From: an uncultured Denitrobacterium sp.
GTDB lineage: Bacteria > Actinomycetota > Coriobacteriia > Coriobacteriales > Eggerthellaceae
DNA: 49,462 nucleotides
Direction: 5' to 3'
Assembly (NCBI GenBank): GCA_905236045.1
Contig: CAJOOG010000004.1
Location: forward strand, 1-49,462
Below the pieces are notes generated by a model. It was given only the letters and a program-made list of their open reading frames with translations, did not search any database and was not told the DNA's origin. Position 1 is the first letter of the stretch. Each line of letters opens with the position of its first letter. The position numbers and the translations under genes are program-made. Below, piece after piece: positions 25,005-32,809 of this stretch.

Positions 25005-26336
25005 ATGCGCGTTTTCGTTAGCGATGCAGAGCGCAGGCTGGCCGACCTGCAGGTGGATGAAGGCCGCCTCGGCGACGAGGAGATGCAGCTCGTGCGGGTG
25101 CATCCGCAGCATATACGGCAGGCGGTTGTCGGTTTCGGCGGGGCCGTGACCGAGGCCGTCGCCCTCACCTTCGCCCAAATGGACGGAGCCGCGCAAGAGC
25201 GCTTCCTGCGGCTGTGCTTCACGTCGGAAGGAGCGGACTACAGCCTGGTGCGCATTCCCATTCAGAGCTGCGATTTCTCCGAAGCTCCCTACGACTACCT
25301 CTCCGATCGGCGCGACACCGAATTCGCTACCTTCAGCATCTCCCACGACCGTCAGGCGATAATTCCGCTGCTCAAGCGCATTCAACAGATAAAACCCGAA
25401 GTCGAATTCCTCGCCTCGCCCTGGAGTCCGCCGGCCTTCATGAAGAGCAACCGCATCCGCAACGCCGGCGGCTCGCTGCTTCAAAAGCACTACGAGAACT
25501 GGGCCATCGTCGTCGCGCTCTACCTGCTGGCGTATCGCGACGAAGGCATCCGCATCAGGCGCGTGACCGTGCAGAACGAGCCTCACGCCTCGCAGGATTG
25601 GGAGTCTTGCCGCTTCTCCGCGCAAGAGGAGCGGAACTTCGCCGTCGGGTATTTGCGTCGTGCGCTCGACGCGGCCGGGTTTGCCGACGTGGGCATTCTG
25701 GGCTGGGACCACAACAAGGAGCGCCTGCTCGACCGGGCGGATGCGCTCTTCGCGGACGAGGCGGGGAGAAATGCCATCGACGGGCTGGCCTTCCATATCT
25801 ATTCGGGCGACCATTTCGACGCGGTCCGCGAGGTGCGTCGCTGCTACCCAGACGCGGAGTTGCTGCTGAGCGAAGGCTGCATGGAGTACAGCGACTTCGA
25901 CCCCGAGCGGGAAGTGCTGCACGCGGAAAAGTACGCGCACGAGTGGGTCGGCGATATGGCGGCCGGCGCGAACGGCTGCCTGGATTGGAATTTGCTGCTG
26001 AACGAGGAAGGCGGGCCGACCTACATTCGCAACTTCTGCGATGCGCCCCTGATGTTCGATCGACGCGACGGCCGGCTGCGCGAGTCCCTGGCGTTTGCGT
26101 ACCTGGTGCAGGTGTCCCGTTTGCTGCGCCCCGGAGCCCGCGTGTGCGCGTGCAGCAGCTACACTGCCGACATAGAAACGCTAGCCGCCGTCAACCCCGA
26201 CAGATCGTGCGTATGCGTGATGCTGAACCGTGTCGATCGCGAGTATCCCGTCGTCCTGACGGAAGGGAATCGCAGCTGGTGCATGGACTTGGGACCGCAT
26301 GCAATAGCAACCGCGCAATGGGGTCCGCAAGGCTGA
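25005..26336 (+). CDS. Glycoside hydrolase family 30 enzyme, apparently intracellular
   Basis: 443 residues with no signal peptide, unlike most GH30 enzymes. The (beta/alpha)8 barrel starts with Q-A-V-V-G-F-G-G-A-V-T-E-A and has S-P-W-S-P-P-A-F-M-K near 140. The acid/base glutamate is in V-Q-N-E-P-H (about 191) and the nucleophile in L-L-L-S-E-G-C (about 289). The beta-sandwich domain is formed by N- and C-terminal strands. Known activities include glucosylceramidase, beta-1,6-glucanase and beta-xylosidase; the substrate is not determined. A hairpin terminator follows 17 bases after the stop. Confidence 0.92.
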   Translation: MRVFVSDAERRLADLQVDEGRLGDEEMQLVRVHPQHIRQAVVGFGGAVTEAVALTFAQMDGAAQERFLRLCFTSEGADYSLVRIPIQSCDFSEAPYDYLSDRRDTEFATFSISHDRQAIIPLLKRIQQIKPEVEFLASPWSPPAFMKSNRIRNAGGSLLQKHYENWAIVVALYLLAYRDEGIRIRRVTVQNEPHASQDWESCRFSAQEERNFAVGYLRRALDAAGFADVGILGWDHNKERLLDRADALFADEAGRNAIDGLAFHIYSGDHFDAVREVRRCYPDAELLLSEGCMEYSDFDPEREVLHAEKYAHEWVGDMAAGANGCLDWNLLLNEEGGPTYIRNFCDAPLMFDRRDGRLRESLAFAYLVQVSRLLRPGARVCACSSYTADIETLAAVNPDRSCVCVMLNRVDREYPVVLTEGNRSWCMDLGPHAIATAQWGPQG

Positions 26337-26353
26337 CGCAAAGCGCAAATCGC

Positions 26354-26420
26354 GGTAAGCCGACCTTCTACGAAAAAGGTGCCTCCGGTTTCCAATTAGT
26401 CCTCGGCCTTACCTTTTTTT
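26354..26420 (+). terminator. Terminator after the GH30 gene
   Basis: GGTAAGCCGA (26354-26363) pairs with TCGGCCTTACC (26403-26413, one bulged C), then seven T residues. The long loop contains a second small hairpin (ACCTT/AAGGT). Confidence 0.7.
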
Positions 26421-26505
26421 GCTAAGCTGCCACATAGGCATCTGCGCTGGGTCTTCATGCCCTTTTACCAGGCGGAAAGGGTCCTGCGCAGCACGAGGAA
26501 AGTAG
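26421..26505. other. Non-coding stretch before surface-protein remnant
   Basis: No start codon, ribosome-binding site or homology is recognisable between the GH30 terminator and the remnant. The frame of the remnant is closed by TAG at 26503. Confidence 0.6.
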
Positions 26506-27003
26506 ACTGCATGGGAAAAAGAGGAAGTCCAGGATTTTGTCCGCACCCCCTTCGCCATCATCGCGGCTTCCATCGAGGACGCGAATATCACCGCCAGTGG
26601 CGGCACCTACACGGGCAGCGCGATAGTGCCTGATCTTACGGTTAGCGAAACGGTGGATGGCACTTTTACGGACCTTGCTAAGGACACCGACTACACGGTC
26701 GAGTACGTCGACAATACCGATGCCGGCACCGCGTTTGCGACCATAACGGGCAAGGGCGCCTATATCGGCACGCAGACGGTGTCTTTCACTATCGAGAAGG
26801 CCAGCAACGTCATCACGGTTGCGACGACCGCGGTGTCCAAGATCGGCAACATCTCGAAGACGCAGACCTTCACTCGCGCGGGCGCGGCCACGAGCGGCAC
26901 CGTTACGTATGTCAGCTCGAACACCAAGATCGCCACGGGGGACAAGAACGGTAAGGTGACCATCAAAAAGAACGCCACCGGCACCGTCAAGATCAGCAAG
27001 TAA
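26506..27003 (+). pseudogene. Remnant of an MBG-type surface protein
   Basis: In-frame translation from 26506 has no usable start codon. It reads as the middle of a secreted repeat protein: A-N-I-T-A-S-G-G-T-Y-T-G, K-D-T-D-Y-T-V-E-Y, I-T-G-K-G-A-Y-I-G-T and F-T-I-E-K-A-S-N. It then enters the module also found near the C-terminus of the CAP/MBG protein at 36.8-39.4 kb: T-V-x-Y, then G-K-V-T-I-K-K-N-A-T-G-T. It stops abruptly at V-K-I-S-K, where the relative continues for over 100 residues. It lacks a signal peptide and both ends, so it is best called a gene fragment. A GTG at 26626 could initiate a 125-residue product but without a convincing ribosome-binding site. Confidence 0.75.
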
Positions 27004-27032
27004 GCAGCTAGCCAGCTTCTAGACGGCGAAGG

Positions 27033-27071
27033 GGCGCCCGGCGGAAATCCGCCGGGCGCCTTGCTGTATTT
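27033..27071 (+). terminator. Strong hairpin terminator after the remnant
   Basis: GGCGCCCGGCGGA (27033-27045) pairs perfectly with TCCGCCGGGCGCC (27048-27060), followed by a partly T-rich tail. Its survival after a broken gene suggests the original transcription unit ended here. Confidence 0.85.
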
Positions 27072-27097
27072 ACCGACGCATGTGCCGACGCGTGCGT

Positions 27098-27130
27098 CCT
27101 GGCGTGAGTAACCGGGTTACCCACGCCAGG
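27098..27130. promoter_or_regulatory. Large near-perfect dyad upstream of the Mo/W regulator gene
   Basis: Outer arms CCTGGCGTG (27098-27106) and CACGCCAGG (27122-27130), inner arms GTAACC (27108-27113) and GGTTAC (27115-27120), one unpaired base between each layer. A possible -10 (TAGAAT, 27141-27146) follows, so the dyad would cover the -35 region. An autoregulatory operator is likely; a terminator is unlikely because no T tract follows. Confidence 0.65.
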
Positions 27131-27184
27131 GCCGATAGACTAGAATGAGGATTAACAAGCTCGACCGAAGGAACCGGGGCTCGT

Positions 27185-28135
27185 ATGCTGCCAGGCGATT
27201 TGATGAATGCGGAAGACGTTGCCCGCTATTTGCACGTGGGCAAGAACACCGTGTACCAGTTGGCCAAATCGGGACAGCTGGCCTCCTACCATGCGGGGCG
27301 CAAGCTGCGGTTCGCACTGGAGGATATTGAAGCCTACATTGCCTCGACGCATCGGGTAGGAGTGGAGACCGAAGTCGAAACGCCCGCTGCAGCCGACGAC
27401 TTGGCCTGCGCGGCCTCCTTGGGCGAACTCCCGGTCACGCCCTTCGTCATCGCCGGCGGCGACGTGGCGGCCGATATGGTAGCCAGTGCCCTGAACGCGG
27501 CCGGGACGCCTGCCACGCGATTGATGCGCAACAGCTATGCGTCGCTCGTCAACCTTTATGCCGGCGATGCCGATGCGGCTGTCGTTCACCTGTACGATCA
27601 GCGGTCGAATAGCTGCAATGTGCCCTACGTCTGCAATCTCGTGCCCGGTGTTTCCGTTGTCGTTTTCCGCCTCTACGGTCGGGAGCAAGGGCTCATCGTG
27701 CGGGAAGGCAATCCGAGGCATCTTGCCACATGGGGCTCTCTCCTGCGTGAAGGGGTGCGCATCTCGAACCGGCAAAAGGGGAGCGGTGCGCGAGTGCTGT
27801 TAGACGAAAAGCTCCGCGCGATGGATGCGTGGAGCGAGAGCCTGGAAGGCTACGACCGTTGCGCCCCGACGGCAAGCACGGCGATCAAGCGCGTAGCATC
27901 TGGGGCGGCCGACGCGGCAATCGGGACAAGCCGCGAAGCGAACGGGGTGAAGGGCGTGGAATTCGTGCCCCTGCAGAAGGAATGGGTCGACCTCGTGGCG
28001 GTCAAGACTCCCGCGTCGCGGCCGCGTATTCGGCAGCTGAAATCGCTTCTGGCCAGCGAGGGCTTCCGCGAAACGCTTGGCGTTCTTACCCCGTGCGACC
28101 TCTCGAAATTGGGATCGATCGCCTACGAGTCGTAG
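27185..28135 (+). CDS. Excisionase-type HTH regulator with periplasmic-binding-protein-like domain, putative Mo/W sensor
   Basis: 316 residues. ATG 27185 has AAGGAA 11 bases upstream; ATG 27203 is an alternative. Residues 7-55 are a MerR/excisionase-type helix-turn-helix: M-N-A-E-D-V-A-R-Y-L-H-V-G, then Y-H-A-G-R-K-L-R-F. Residues 85-310 resemble the cytoplasmic PBP-like domain (PF12727 type) found in molybdate-related one-component regulators. Key segments are V-I-A-G-G-D-V-A near 82, I-S-N-R-Q-K-G-S-G-A-R near 195 and A-A-I-G-T near 245. No signal peptide is present, so the ligand is sensed inside the cell. The molbindin gene 228 bases downstream and moeA upstream favour molybdate or tungstate as ligand (inference). 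Confidence 0.82.
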   Translation: MLPGDLMNAEDVARYLHVGKNTVYQLAKSGQLASYHAGRKLRFALEDIEAYIASTHRVGVETEVETPAAADDLACAASLGELPVTPFVIAGGDVAADMVASALNAAGTPATRLMRNSYASLVNLYAGDADAAVVHLYDQRSNSCNVPYVCNLVPGVSVVVFRLYGREQGLIVREGNPRHLATWGSLLREGVRISNRQKGSGARVLLDEKLRAMDAWSESLEGYDRCAPTASTAIKRVASGAADAAIGTSREANGVKGVEFVPLQKEWVDLVAVKTPASRPRIRQLKSLLASEGFRETLGVLTPCDLSKLGSIAYES

Positions 28136-28137
28136 GC
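28121..28137. promoter_or_regulatory. Perfect 17-base palindrome over the regulator stop codon
   Basis: GCCTACGA-G-TCGTAGGC is perfectly symmetric. A one-base centre cannot form a stable RNA hairpin loop and no T tract follows, so a protein-binding site is more likely than a terminator. Confidence 0.4.
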
Positions 28138-28203
28138 CCGCCCGCGCACGCTCGCTCACGTTCGTTCGCTTGTTTACGCAGGCTGTCTTCCCCTATGCGC
28201 GGG

Positions 28204-28235
28204 ACGAAACATGACTAAACGCAACGAAACATGAC
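28204..28235. promoter_or_regulatory. Twelve-base direct repeat with 20-base period upstream of molbindin gene
   Basis: ACGAAACATGAC occurs at 28204-28215 and again at 28224-28235. The 20-base spacing places both on the same helix face. It lies about 50 bases before a possible -10 (CATACT, 28286-28291). This suggests an activator or repressor site for the molbindin gene. Confidence 0.5.
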
Positions 28236-28363
28236 GAAAGTTGTGGGCTACCGCCAAAACGAGCTTCACACGGGCAAGCGGAGGGCATACTGCTTTACGT
28301 CGGAACGAAAGCGAGCCGGACAAAGAAGCAAAGCGGCCCGTGTCACACAGAAAGGAATCCGTC

Positions 28364-28786
28364 ATGAAAATCAGCGCACGCAACCAGATCAAAGGCACCG
28401 TGAAGGAAATCCGCGAGGGCGCGGTGAACGCCGTGGTCGTCATCTGCCGCGGCAACCACAACCCCATCAAAGCCGATATCACCATGGAATCGGTGAAGGC
28501 CCTGGGGCTTGAAGAGGGCAAGGAGTGCTACGCCGTGGTTAAGGCCACCAATGTGATGTTCGCCACGAGCAAGATCGAGGGCATCAGCGCTCGCAACCAG
28601 ATAGAGGGCAAGATCGTATCCGTGAAGGAAGGCGCCGTGAACGGCCATGTGACCATCGAGGATGCCGACGGGGCCCAGATTTCCGGTTCCATCACCAACG
28701 AGTCCATCGAGTCGCTGGGCCTGAAGGAAGGCGGCACCGCCGTGGCCATCATCAAGGCTACCGACGTCATGGTTGCTGTCGACTAA
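28364..28786 (+). CDS. Di-MOP molbindin (molybdate-binding protein)
   Basis: 140 residues from ATG 28364 with AAAGGA 8-13 bases upstream. Two tandem MOP/TOBE domains cover residues 1-68 and 71-140, both opening with I-S-A-R-N-Q-I and containing the K-E-G/R-E-G-A-V-N motif. Molbindins bind molybdate or tungstate oxyanions at subunit interfaces and serve as cytosolic Mo/W stores or buffers. It follows a putative Mo/W regulator gene and is separated by 228 bases carrying repeats and a possible promoter. A hairpin follows. Confidence 0.93.
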   Translation: MKISARNQIKGTVKEIREGAVNAVVVICRGNHNPIKADITMESVKALGLEEGKECYAVVKATNVMFATSKIEGISARNQIEGKIVSVKEGAVNGHVTIEDADGAQISGSITNESIESLGLKEGGTAVAIIKATDVMVAVD

Positions 28787-28815
28787 CAGCCGATTCGAGC
28801 GAAAATCGCCTATCG

Positions 28816-28878
28816 GCCGACCGAAAAGCGGGGCCGCGGCGGGGTCGCAACCCCGCTGCGGCCCCGCTTTCGGTCGGC
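28816..28878. terminator. Long hairpin between molbindin and pilT (convergent)
   Basis: About 29 paired bases: GCCGACCG...GGCGGGGT on the left (28816-28845) and ACCCCGCT...CGGTCGGC on the right (28850-28878). There is one bulged A and one mismatch around a 4-base loop. Only three Ts interrupt the right arm, so it is atypical, but its position between convergent genes suggests bidirectional termination. Confidence 0.7.
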
Positions 28879-28937
28879 TACTTGAGCCGGAACCAGGCCG
28901 CGCCCGCCGCTGGCGCCGATGGCCACGGCCTGCCCTG

Positions 28938-30011
28938 CTAAAGCCCTTCGGTTTCGAAGCGGCGCTCTAGCGCCTCCTGGTGGATGCTGTAGCGCAGCGC
29001 CGTCTCCTTCTCCACCTTGCCTTCCTTCACCAGGGAATACAGGCTCTGGTCCATAGTGCGCATGCCCACGCGGCCGGAGCTGGCTATCACCGAGTCGATC
29101 TGGTAGGCCTTCTCCTCGCGGATGAGGTTGCGGATGGCGGTGTTGGTGGTCATTATCTCGAACGCGGGCAGGACGGTGCCGTCCTTGCAGGGGATTAGCT
29201 GCTGGCTGACGACGGCCTGCAGCACCTGCGAGAGCTGGATGCGGATTTGGCGCTGCTGGGCAGCGGGGAAGGCGTCGATGATGCGGTCGACAGTGGCGCT
29301 CGCGCTGCTGGTGTGCAGCGTGCTGAAGAGCAGCTGGGCCATCTCGGCGGCGGTCATGGCCGTGCCGATGGTCTCGTAGTCACGCATCTCGCCGAGCAGG
29401 ATGACGTTGGGGGCCTCGCGCATGGCGCTACGCAGCGCCTCGGCGTAGGTGGCTATGTCGGTGGGCACCTCGCGCTGCGTGACGATGCAGGTCCCATGCC
29501 TGTGCACGTACTCGATGGGGTCCTCCATCGTGACGATGTGCCCCTGCCTTTCGTGGTTCAGCCGGTCGATGATGCAGGTGAGCGTGGTGCTCTTGCCCGA
29601 GCCTGCCGGGCCAGTGACCAGCACCAGGCCCTTCTGCAGGCGCGAGAGGCGCAGCACTTCTTCGGGGATGTGGAAATCCTCCGCGTTGGGCAGACCGAAG
29701 GGGATCACGCGGATGACGGCCCCGTAGCTGCCGCGCTGGCGGAAGACGTTCGCGCGGAAGCGCCCGATGCCCCCGATGGAGAAGGAGAAGTCCTCGTCGT
29801 GGTTGTAGAGTTCTTGGAAGTGGGAGATGTCGCGGTCGGCCACCTGATAGATGGACTCCACGACCGCCTTGGTGTCCGAAGGCGAGAACGGCTCGGTGTC
29901 CGCACGCACCTGTCGGCCGCTCACCTGGAAGGACAGGGGCAGGCCTGCGATGATGAAGACGTCGGACGCCTTCACATCTATCATCTGCTTCAAGAGGTCT
30001 TCGATTTTCAT
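28938..30011 (-). CDS. pilT: PilT-family type IV pilus retraction ATPase
   Basis: 357 residues. The ATG at 30011 is preferred because AAGGAG lies 6-7 bases upstream on the coding strand; the frame extends 8 codons further. Domains are a PAS-like N-domain (1-100) and a RecA-like hexameric ATPase core. Walker A G-P-A-G-S-G-K-S is at 134-141 and the Walker B region V-I-L-L-G-E-M-R-D near 203. The PilT hallmark A-I-R-N-L-I-R-E is present near 302, which distinguishes retraction ATPases from PilB/GspE. It is the last gene of a six-gene operon. No extension ATPase (PilB) is present in the operon or window. Confidence 0.93.
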   Translation of the reverse strand: MKIEDLLKQMIDVKASDVFIIAGLPLSFQVSGRQVRADTEPFSPSDTKAVVESIYQVADRDISHFQELYNHDEDFSFSIGGIGRFRANVFRQRGSYGAVIRVIPFGLPNAEDFHIPEEVLRLSRLQKGLVLVTGPAGSGKSTTLTCIIDRLNHERQGHIVTMEDPIEYVHRHGTCIVTQREVPTDIATYAEALRSAMREAPNVILLGEMRDYETIGTAMTAAEMAQLLFSTLHTSSASATVDRIIDAFPAAQQRQIRIQLSQVLQAVVSQQLIPCKDGTVLPAFEIMTTNTAIRNLIREEKAYQIDSVIASSGRVGMRTMDQSLYSLVKEGKVEKETALRYSIHQEALERRFETEGL

Positions 30012-30027
30012 AGTGCTCCTTGCCTTC

Positions 30028-30525
30028 CTAGGCACCCGTCCAGAGGGTGTCTGTGGGTTCCTCGTTTTGGATTCCGGTCATCTTCCACTCGACCACCGTA
30101 TAGGTGCCGTCTTCTTCTATCGTCGCTTTCACGCCAAGCGTGCGCCCGGCCGCGCCCGAGAACTGCGCGGTCAGGGTGTTTCCCTCCATCGTGGCGGTGG
30201 CCGTTACGCCTTGCGTGGCGCCCATGCCGTCCGCGCATGCCTGCTGCAGGACGCTTTGTGCCATCGAGGCGGCCGACTGCGAAGAAGAGCCGGAGCGCAC
30301 GGTGGCCAGGTTGTTGTCCAGCGAGGCCATGAAGGTCTGTGCGGCTACTTCGTTGTGGTAGAGCTCGGCCGTGCTCGTTTCCTGCCGCTGCGTCATGACG
30401 CTGGCCGCGTTCGCCGTGGTAACGGCAAGGACCGAAAGCACCGCCAGGCTTAAGATGGTGATGAGCGTGATGAGCGAGAGCGGTCCGATGCGGATGCGCT
30501 CGTCGCGCGATTCGGGGCGGGGCAT
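30028..30525 (-). CDS. Pilin-like membrane-anchored protein, operon gene 5
   Basis: 165 residues. A short basic N-tail precedes one hydrophobic helix (about 14-38: P-L-S-L-I-T-L-I-T-I-L-S-L-A). A soluble domain with three or four beta strands follows (Y-T-V-V-E-W-K near the end). The Gly before P-L-S could serve as a prepilin peptidase site, but the Glu at position 5 of mature pilins is missing. The start directly abuts the upstream stop, with no gap. Probably a minor pseudopilin; no named family is recognised. Confidence 0.75.
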   Translation of the reverse strand: MPRPESRDERIRIGPLSLITLITILSLAVLSVLAVTTANAASVMTQRQETSTAELYHNEVAAQTFMASLDNNLATVRSGSSSQSAASMAQSVLQQACADGMGATQGVTATATMEGNTLTAQFSGAAGRTLGVKATIEEDGTYTVVEWKMTGIQNEEPTDTLWTGA

Positions 30526-30936
30526 CTAATCCACCTCGCTTACATAGCGTGCGGTCTGTATGGTATAGAGCAGCGTGGAGTCGTCGTAGACCTCGACGGT
30601 GGCATGGTAGAGCGTGCCACCGGTCTGCTTCTCGGCCTCAACGGAGGTTACGACTCGCAGGTCGCCGTCGTAGGCGCTCTCTTCGGTGTTTTCGGGGTTG
30701 GCAGCGAAGCGTTCCGCCCCGTTGCCGGCTGCGGCTATGGCGCTGGAGAGTTTCTCGGCGCTGGTCGCCCATGCCGCGGATTTCGAGAAGAGCTGGATGA
30801 AGACGGCCAGCGAAGCGGCCAGGAACACCAGCAGGATCATGGACTCCACCAAAAAGGCCATGCTGTGCCAGCGGGGGCGATCGCGGGTCTGCTCTCGCGT
30901 TTCGGGGGAAAGCTCGAAAAGAGGTCCGGCACTCAT
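30526..30936 (-). CDS. Pseudopilin-like protein with pilin-type N-terminal helix, operon gene 4
   Basis: 136 residues. After about 25 charged residues the helix reads M-A-F-L-V-E-S-M-I-L-L-V-F-L-A. If cleaved before A-F-L-V-E, Glu falls at mature position 5, as in type IV pilins and pseudopilins. Residue -1 would be Met rather than Gly, a departure from the prepilin consensus. The C-terminal domain has beta strands ending Y-T-I-Q-T-A-R-Y-V. It overlaps the upstream gene by 4 bases. A PilV/GspI-like minor pilin is the best guess. Confidence 0.78.
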   Translation of the reverse strand: MSAGPLFELSPETREQTRDRPRWHSMAFLVESMILLVFLAASLAVFIQLFSKSAAWATSAEKLSSAIAAAGNGAERFAANPENTEESAYDGDLRVVTSVEAEKQTGGTLYHATVEVYDDSTLLYTIQTARYVSEVD

Positions 30937-31397
30937 CGGGACCCCTTGTAGTCGCTGCGCAGCGCGATGCTGGTCGAGCCGGTGTCCGTGGTTATGGTCA
31001 GCAGCTTGTTCTTGTAGAGGAAGCTGAAGGTGTTCGTCTCGATGAGCTTGGTCGCCAAAGCGGGGTCGTAGGCGCTGCCCTGCAGGGCGTATTCCTGTAC
31101 CACGGCCCCCTCGTAGAGGTAGATGCGCGTCTCGTAGGTGCCGGCGGCGCCGTCCTCCAGCAGCACCAGGGACGCGCCTTCGGGGCCGGATCCCACGGCG
31201 ATGGCGTCGGTGGCATCGTTGGCGCGGATGGTGTTGGCTAGAAGCCCCGAGCCCGTGCGCTGATCGTTGGTGCCCGACTGGATGTTGGCCACGGAGCGGT
31301 ACACCTGCACGCTCAAGGCCAGGGCGGCCATGAGCACTACGAAGAACACGGCCAGGAGCATGGTGGTGAAGATCCTGCGGGATGCGTGTTTCCTCAT
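30933..31397 (-). CDS. DUF4860-like membrane-anchored pilin-like protein, operon gene 3
   Basis: 154 residues from the ATG at 31397, supported by a 4-base ATGA overlap with the upstream stop; an in-frame ATG 15 codons upstream lies inside that gene. A basic N-terminus precedes one hydrophobic helix (about 11-33). A beta-rich domain of about 115 residues follows, with Y-E-T-R-I-Y-L-Y-E-G and L-L-T-I-T-T-D-T-G-S. From memory this matches the DUF4860 group associated with type IV pilus-like loci in Actinobacteria. It has no canonical prepilin cleavage site. Confidence 0.72.
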   Translation of the reverse strand: MRKHASRRIFTTMLLAVFFVVLMAALALSVQVYRSVANIQSGTNDQRTGSGLLANTIRANDATDAIAVGSGPEGASLVLLEDGAAGTYETRIYLYEGAVVQEYALQGSAYDPALATKLIETNTFSFLYKNKLLTITTDTGSTSIALRSDYKGSR

Positions 31398-31726
31398 CGC
31401 GGCACCACCACCACGCTGGGGGCCACGTTGTCGGCGAACCACTCGTACGTGATCACGTAATCCGCGTGGTTGATGCTAAGCCCGTAACGATCTTCCAGGT
31501 GGGAGAGCGATGAGGGATAGGAGCCTTCGACGGCGCAGCATTGCTTGGCCGCCTCCACGATGGAATCGCGCAGGCTCGCGGCGCCCTGCTCGCGTGCGCT
31601 TTCCTGCAGCGTCTGACTCCCCCAGAAGCAGCCGAGTGCCAGTAGGGCGCCCACCAGGGCGGTAGCCAGAAGCCGCAGGCGCCTTCTGCGAATTTGCGCA
31701 TATGTCCGCTCGTGGTACATGCGCAT
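31394..31726 (-). CDS. Small pilin-like membrane protein, operon gene 2
   Basis: 110 residues. A strongly basic N-terminal tail (R-R-R-R-L-R) is followed by one hydrophobic helix (about 19-36) and a short soluble region. That region has paired cysteines (K-Q-C-C) and the pattern S-Y-P-S-S-L-S-H-L-E-D-R-Y-G, which resembles the post-helix region of GspG-like pseudopilins. It starts one base after the PilC/GspF stop on the coding strand. It may be a pilin subunit, but the prepilin signal is not recognisable. Confidence 0.68.
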   Translation of the reverse strand: MRMYHERTYAQIRRRRLRLLATALVGALLALGCFWGSQTLQESAREQGAASLRDSIVEAAKQCCAVEGSYPSSLSHLEDRYGLSINHADYVITYEWFADNVAPSVVVVPR

Positions 31727-31727
31727 G

Positions 31728-32780
31728 TTATCCGATAGACCCCATGATGCCTATGAGCGGGAGCATGACCGCCACGAGGGTGGCGCCCACGGCCAGCGTG
31801 AGCAAGGCCGCCAACAGGGGTTCCACCTGATCGATGGCGCGGTCGATCTGGGCGATGGCGTCTTCGAAGAAGGTTTGGGAAAGACGCGAGAGCGCCACAT
31901 CGGCGCTGCCCGAACGCGAATCCACGGCCAGCATGCGGGTGTAAAGCGGCTCGAACACCGATTGCTCGGCGAATGCCTGCGGGAGGCTGCGCGGGTTGTT
32001 CAAATCCACCATGCTGTCGTGCGCGGCGACTAGGCGACGGCGCAGTCGCGCGTGATCGACCGTATCGATGGCTCGCGTCATGGCCTCCTCGTTGGTGATG
32101 CCCGAGGACATATAGGTGGCCAGCGCGGCGCAGAAGCGGGCCAGGGCCAGCTGGTAGATCGCCTTGCGCGTAGAGGGCAGGTGTCCGAACAGGCCCAGCA
32201 CACGCTGCCGGCCCCTTTCGGTGCGGCATTCCAAGGCCAGCACCAGCGCAATAACGGTGAAGACGATGGTGAGGCCGAAGGCCACGTATCCGATGACGAT
32301 CGAGGCGCCCACCACGCTGTAGGACCCCGAGACCAGAGAGCCGGCCATGTTGTCGTAGACGCCCACGAACACCGGCAGGATGAGCGCCACGGTGAAGGCC
32401 AGGATGATGCTCATGATGACCAGCAGGGCGGCCGGGTAGCCGATGCTGCTTTGCAGCTTGGAGAACATCCGGTCCTCTTCATCGTAGTAGAGGTCGAGGG
32501 TTCGCAGCACCTGCTCCAAGTGCCCCGATCTCTCGCCGGTGGCCACCATGCCCACTGCGTAGCGGGTGAAGGCTTTGGAGGCCTCCATGGCCTCGGCGAG
32601 CTTGTCGCCTGCGATAAGGCGCTCGTAGATGGTCTGGCAGACCTGGCGGAAACGCGATTTCTCGCGGTTCTCCGCCAACATGAGCACGGCCTCGTCGGTT
32701 TGGATGCCGGCGGCTATCATGGTGGCGAGGCTTCCGCAGAAGGCGGAAACGGCGCTGCTCTCCAGCAATTTTCTGGCCAT
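31728..32780 (-). CDS. Type IV pilus/type II secretion inner-membrane platform protein (PilC/GspF)
   Basis: 350 residues from the ATG at 32780, with GGAG 6 bases upstream on the coding strand; five extra upstream codons are less likely. Two repeated T2SSF domains are visible. The first is at about 10-130, with G-E-R-S-G-H-L-E-Q-V-L near 88. The second is at about 205-325, with S-R-S-G-S-A-D-V-A-L near 280. Three membrane helices lie near 110-135, 155-180 and 325-348. The protein anchors the pilus base and couples to the ATPase. It is the first gene of the minus-strand operon. Confidence 0.92.
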   Translation of the reverse strand: MARKLLESSAVSAFCGSLATMIAAGIQTDEAVLMLAENREKSRFRQVCQTIYERLIAGDKLAEAMEASKAFTRYAVGMVATGERSGHLEQVLRTLDLYYDEEDRMFSKLQSSIGYPAALLVIMSIILAFTVALILPVFVGVYDNMAGSLVSGSYSVVGASIVIGYVAFGLTIVFTVIALVLALECRTERGRQRVLGLFGHLPSTRKAIYQLALARFCAALATYMSSGITNEEAMTRAIDTVDHARLRRRLVAAHDSMVDLNNPRSLPQAFAEQSVFEPLYTRMLAVDSRSGSADVALSRLSQTFFEDAIAQIDRAIDQVEPLLAALLTLAVGATLVAVMLPLIGIMGSIG

Positions 32781-32809
32781 GGTCACTCCTCGCATAGCTT
32801 TGAGAATCC

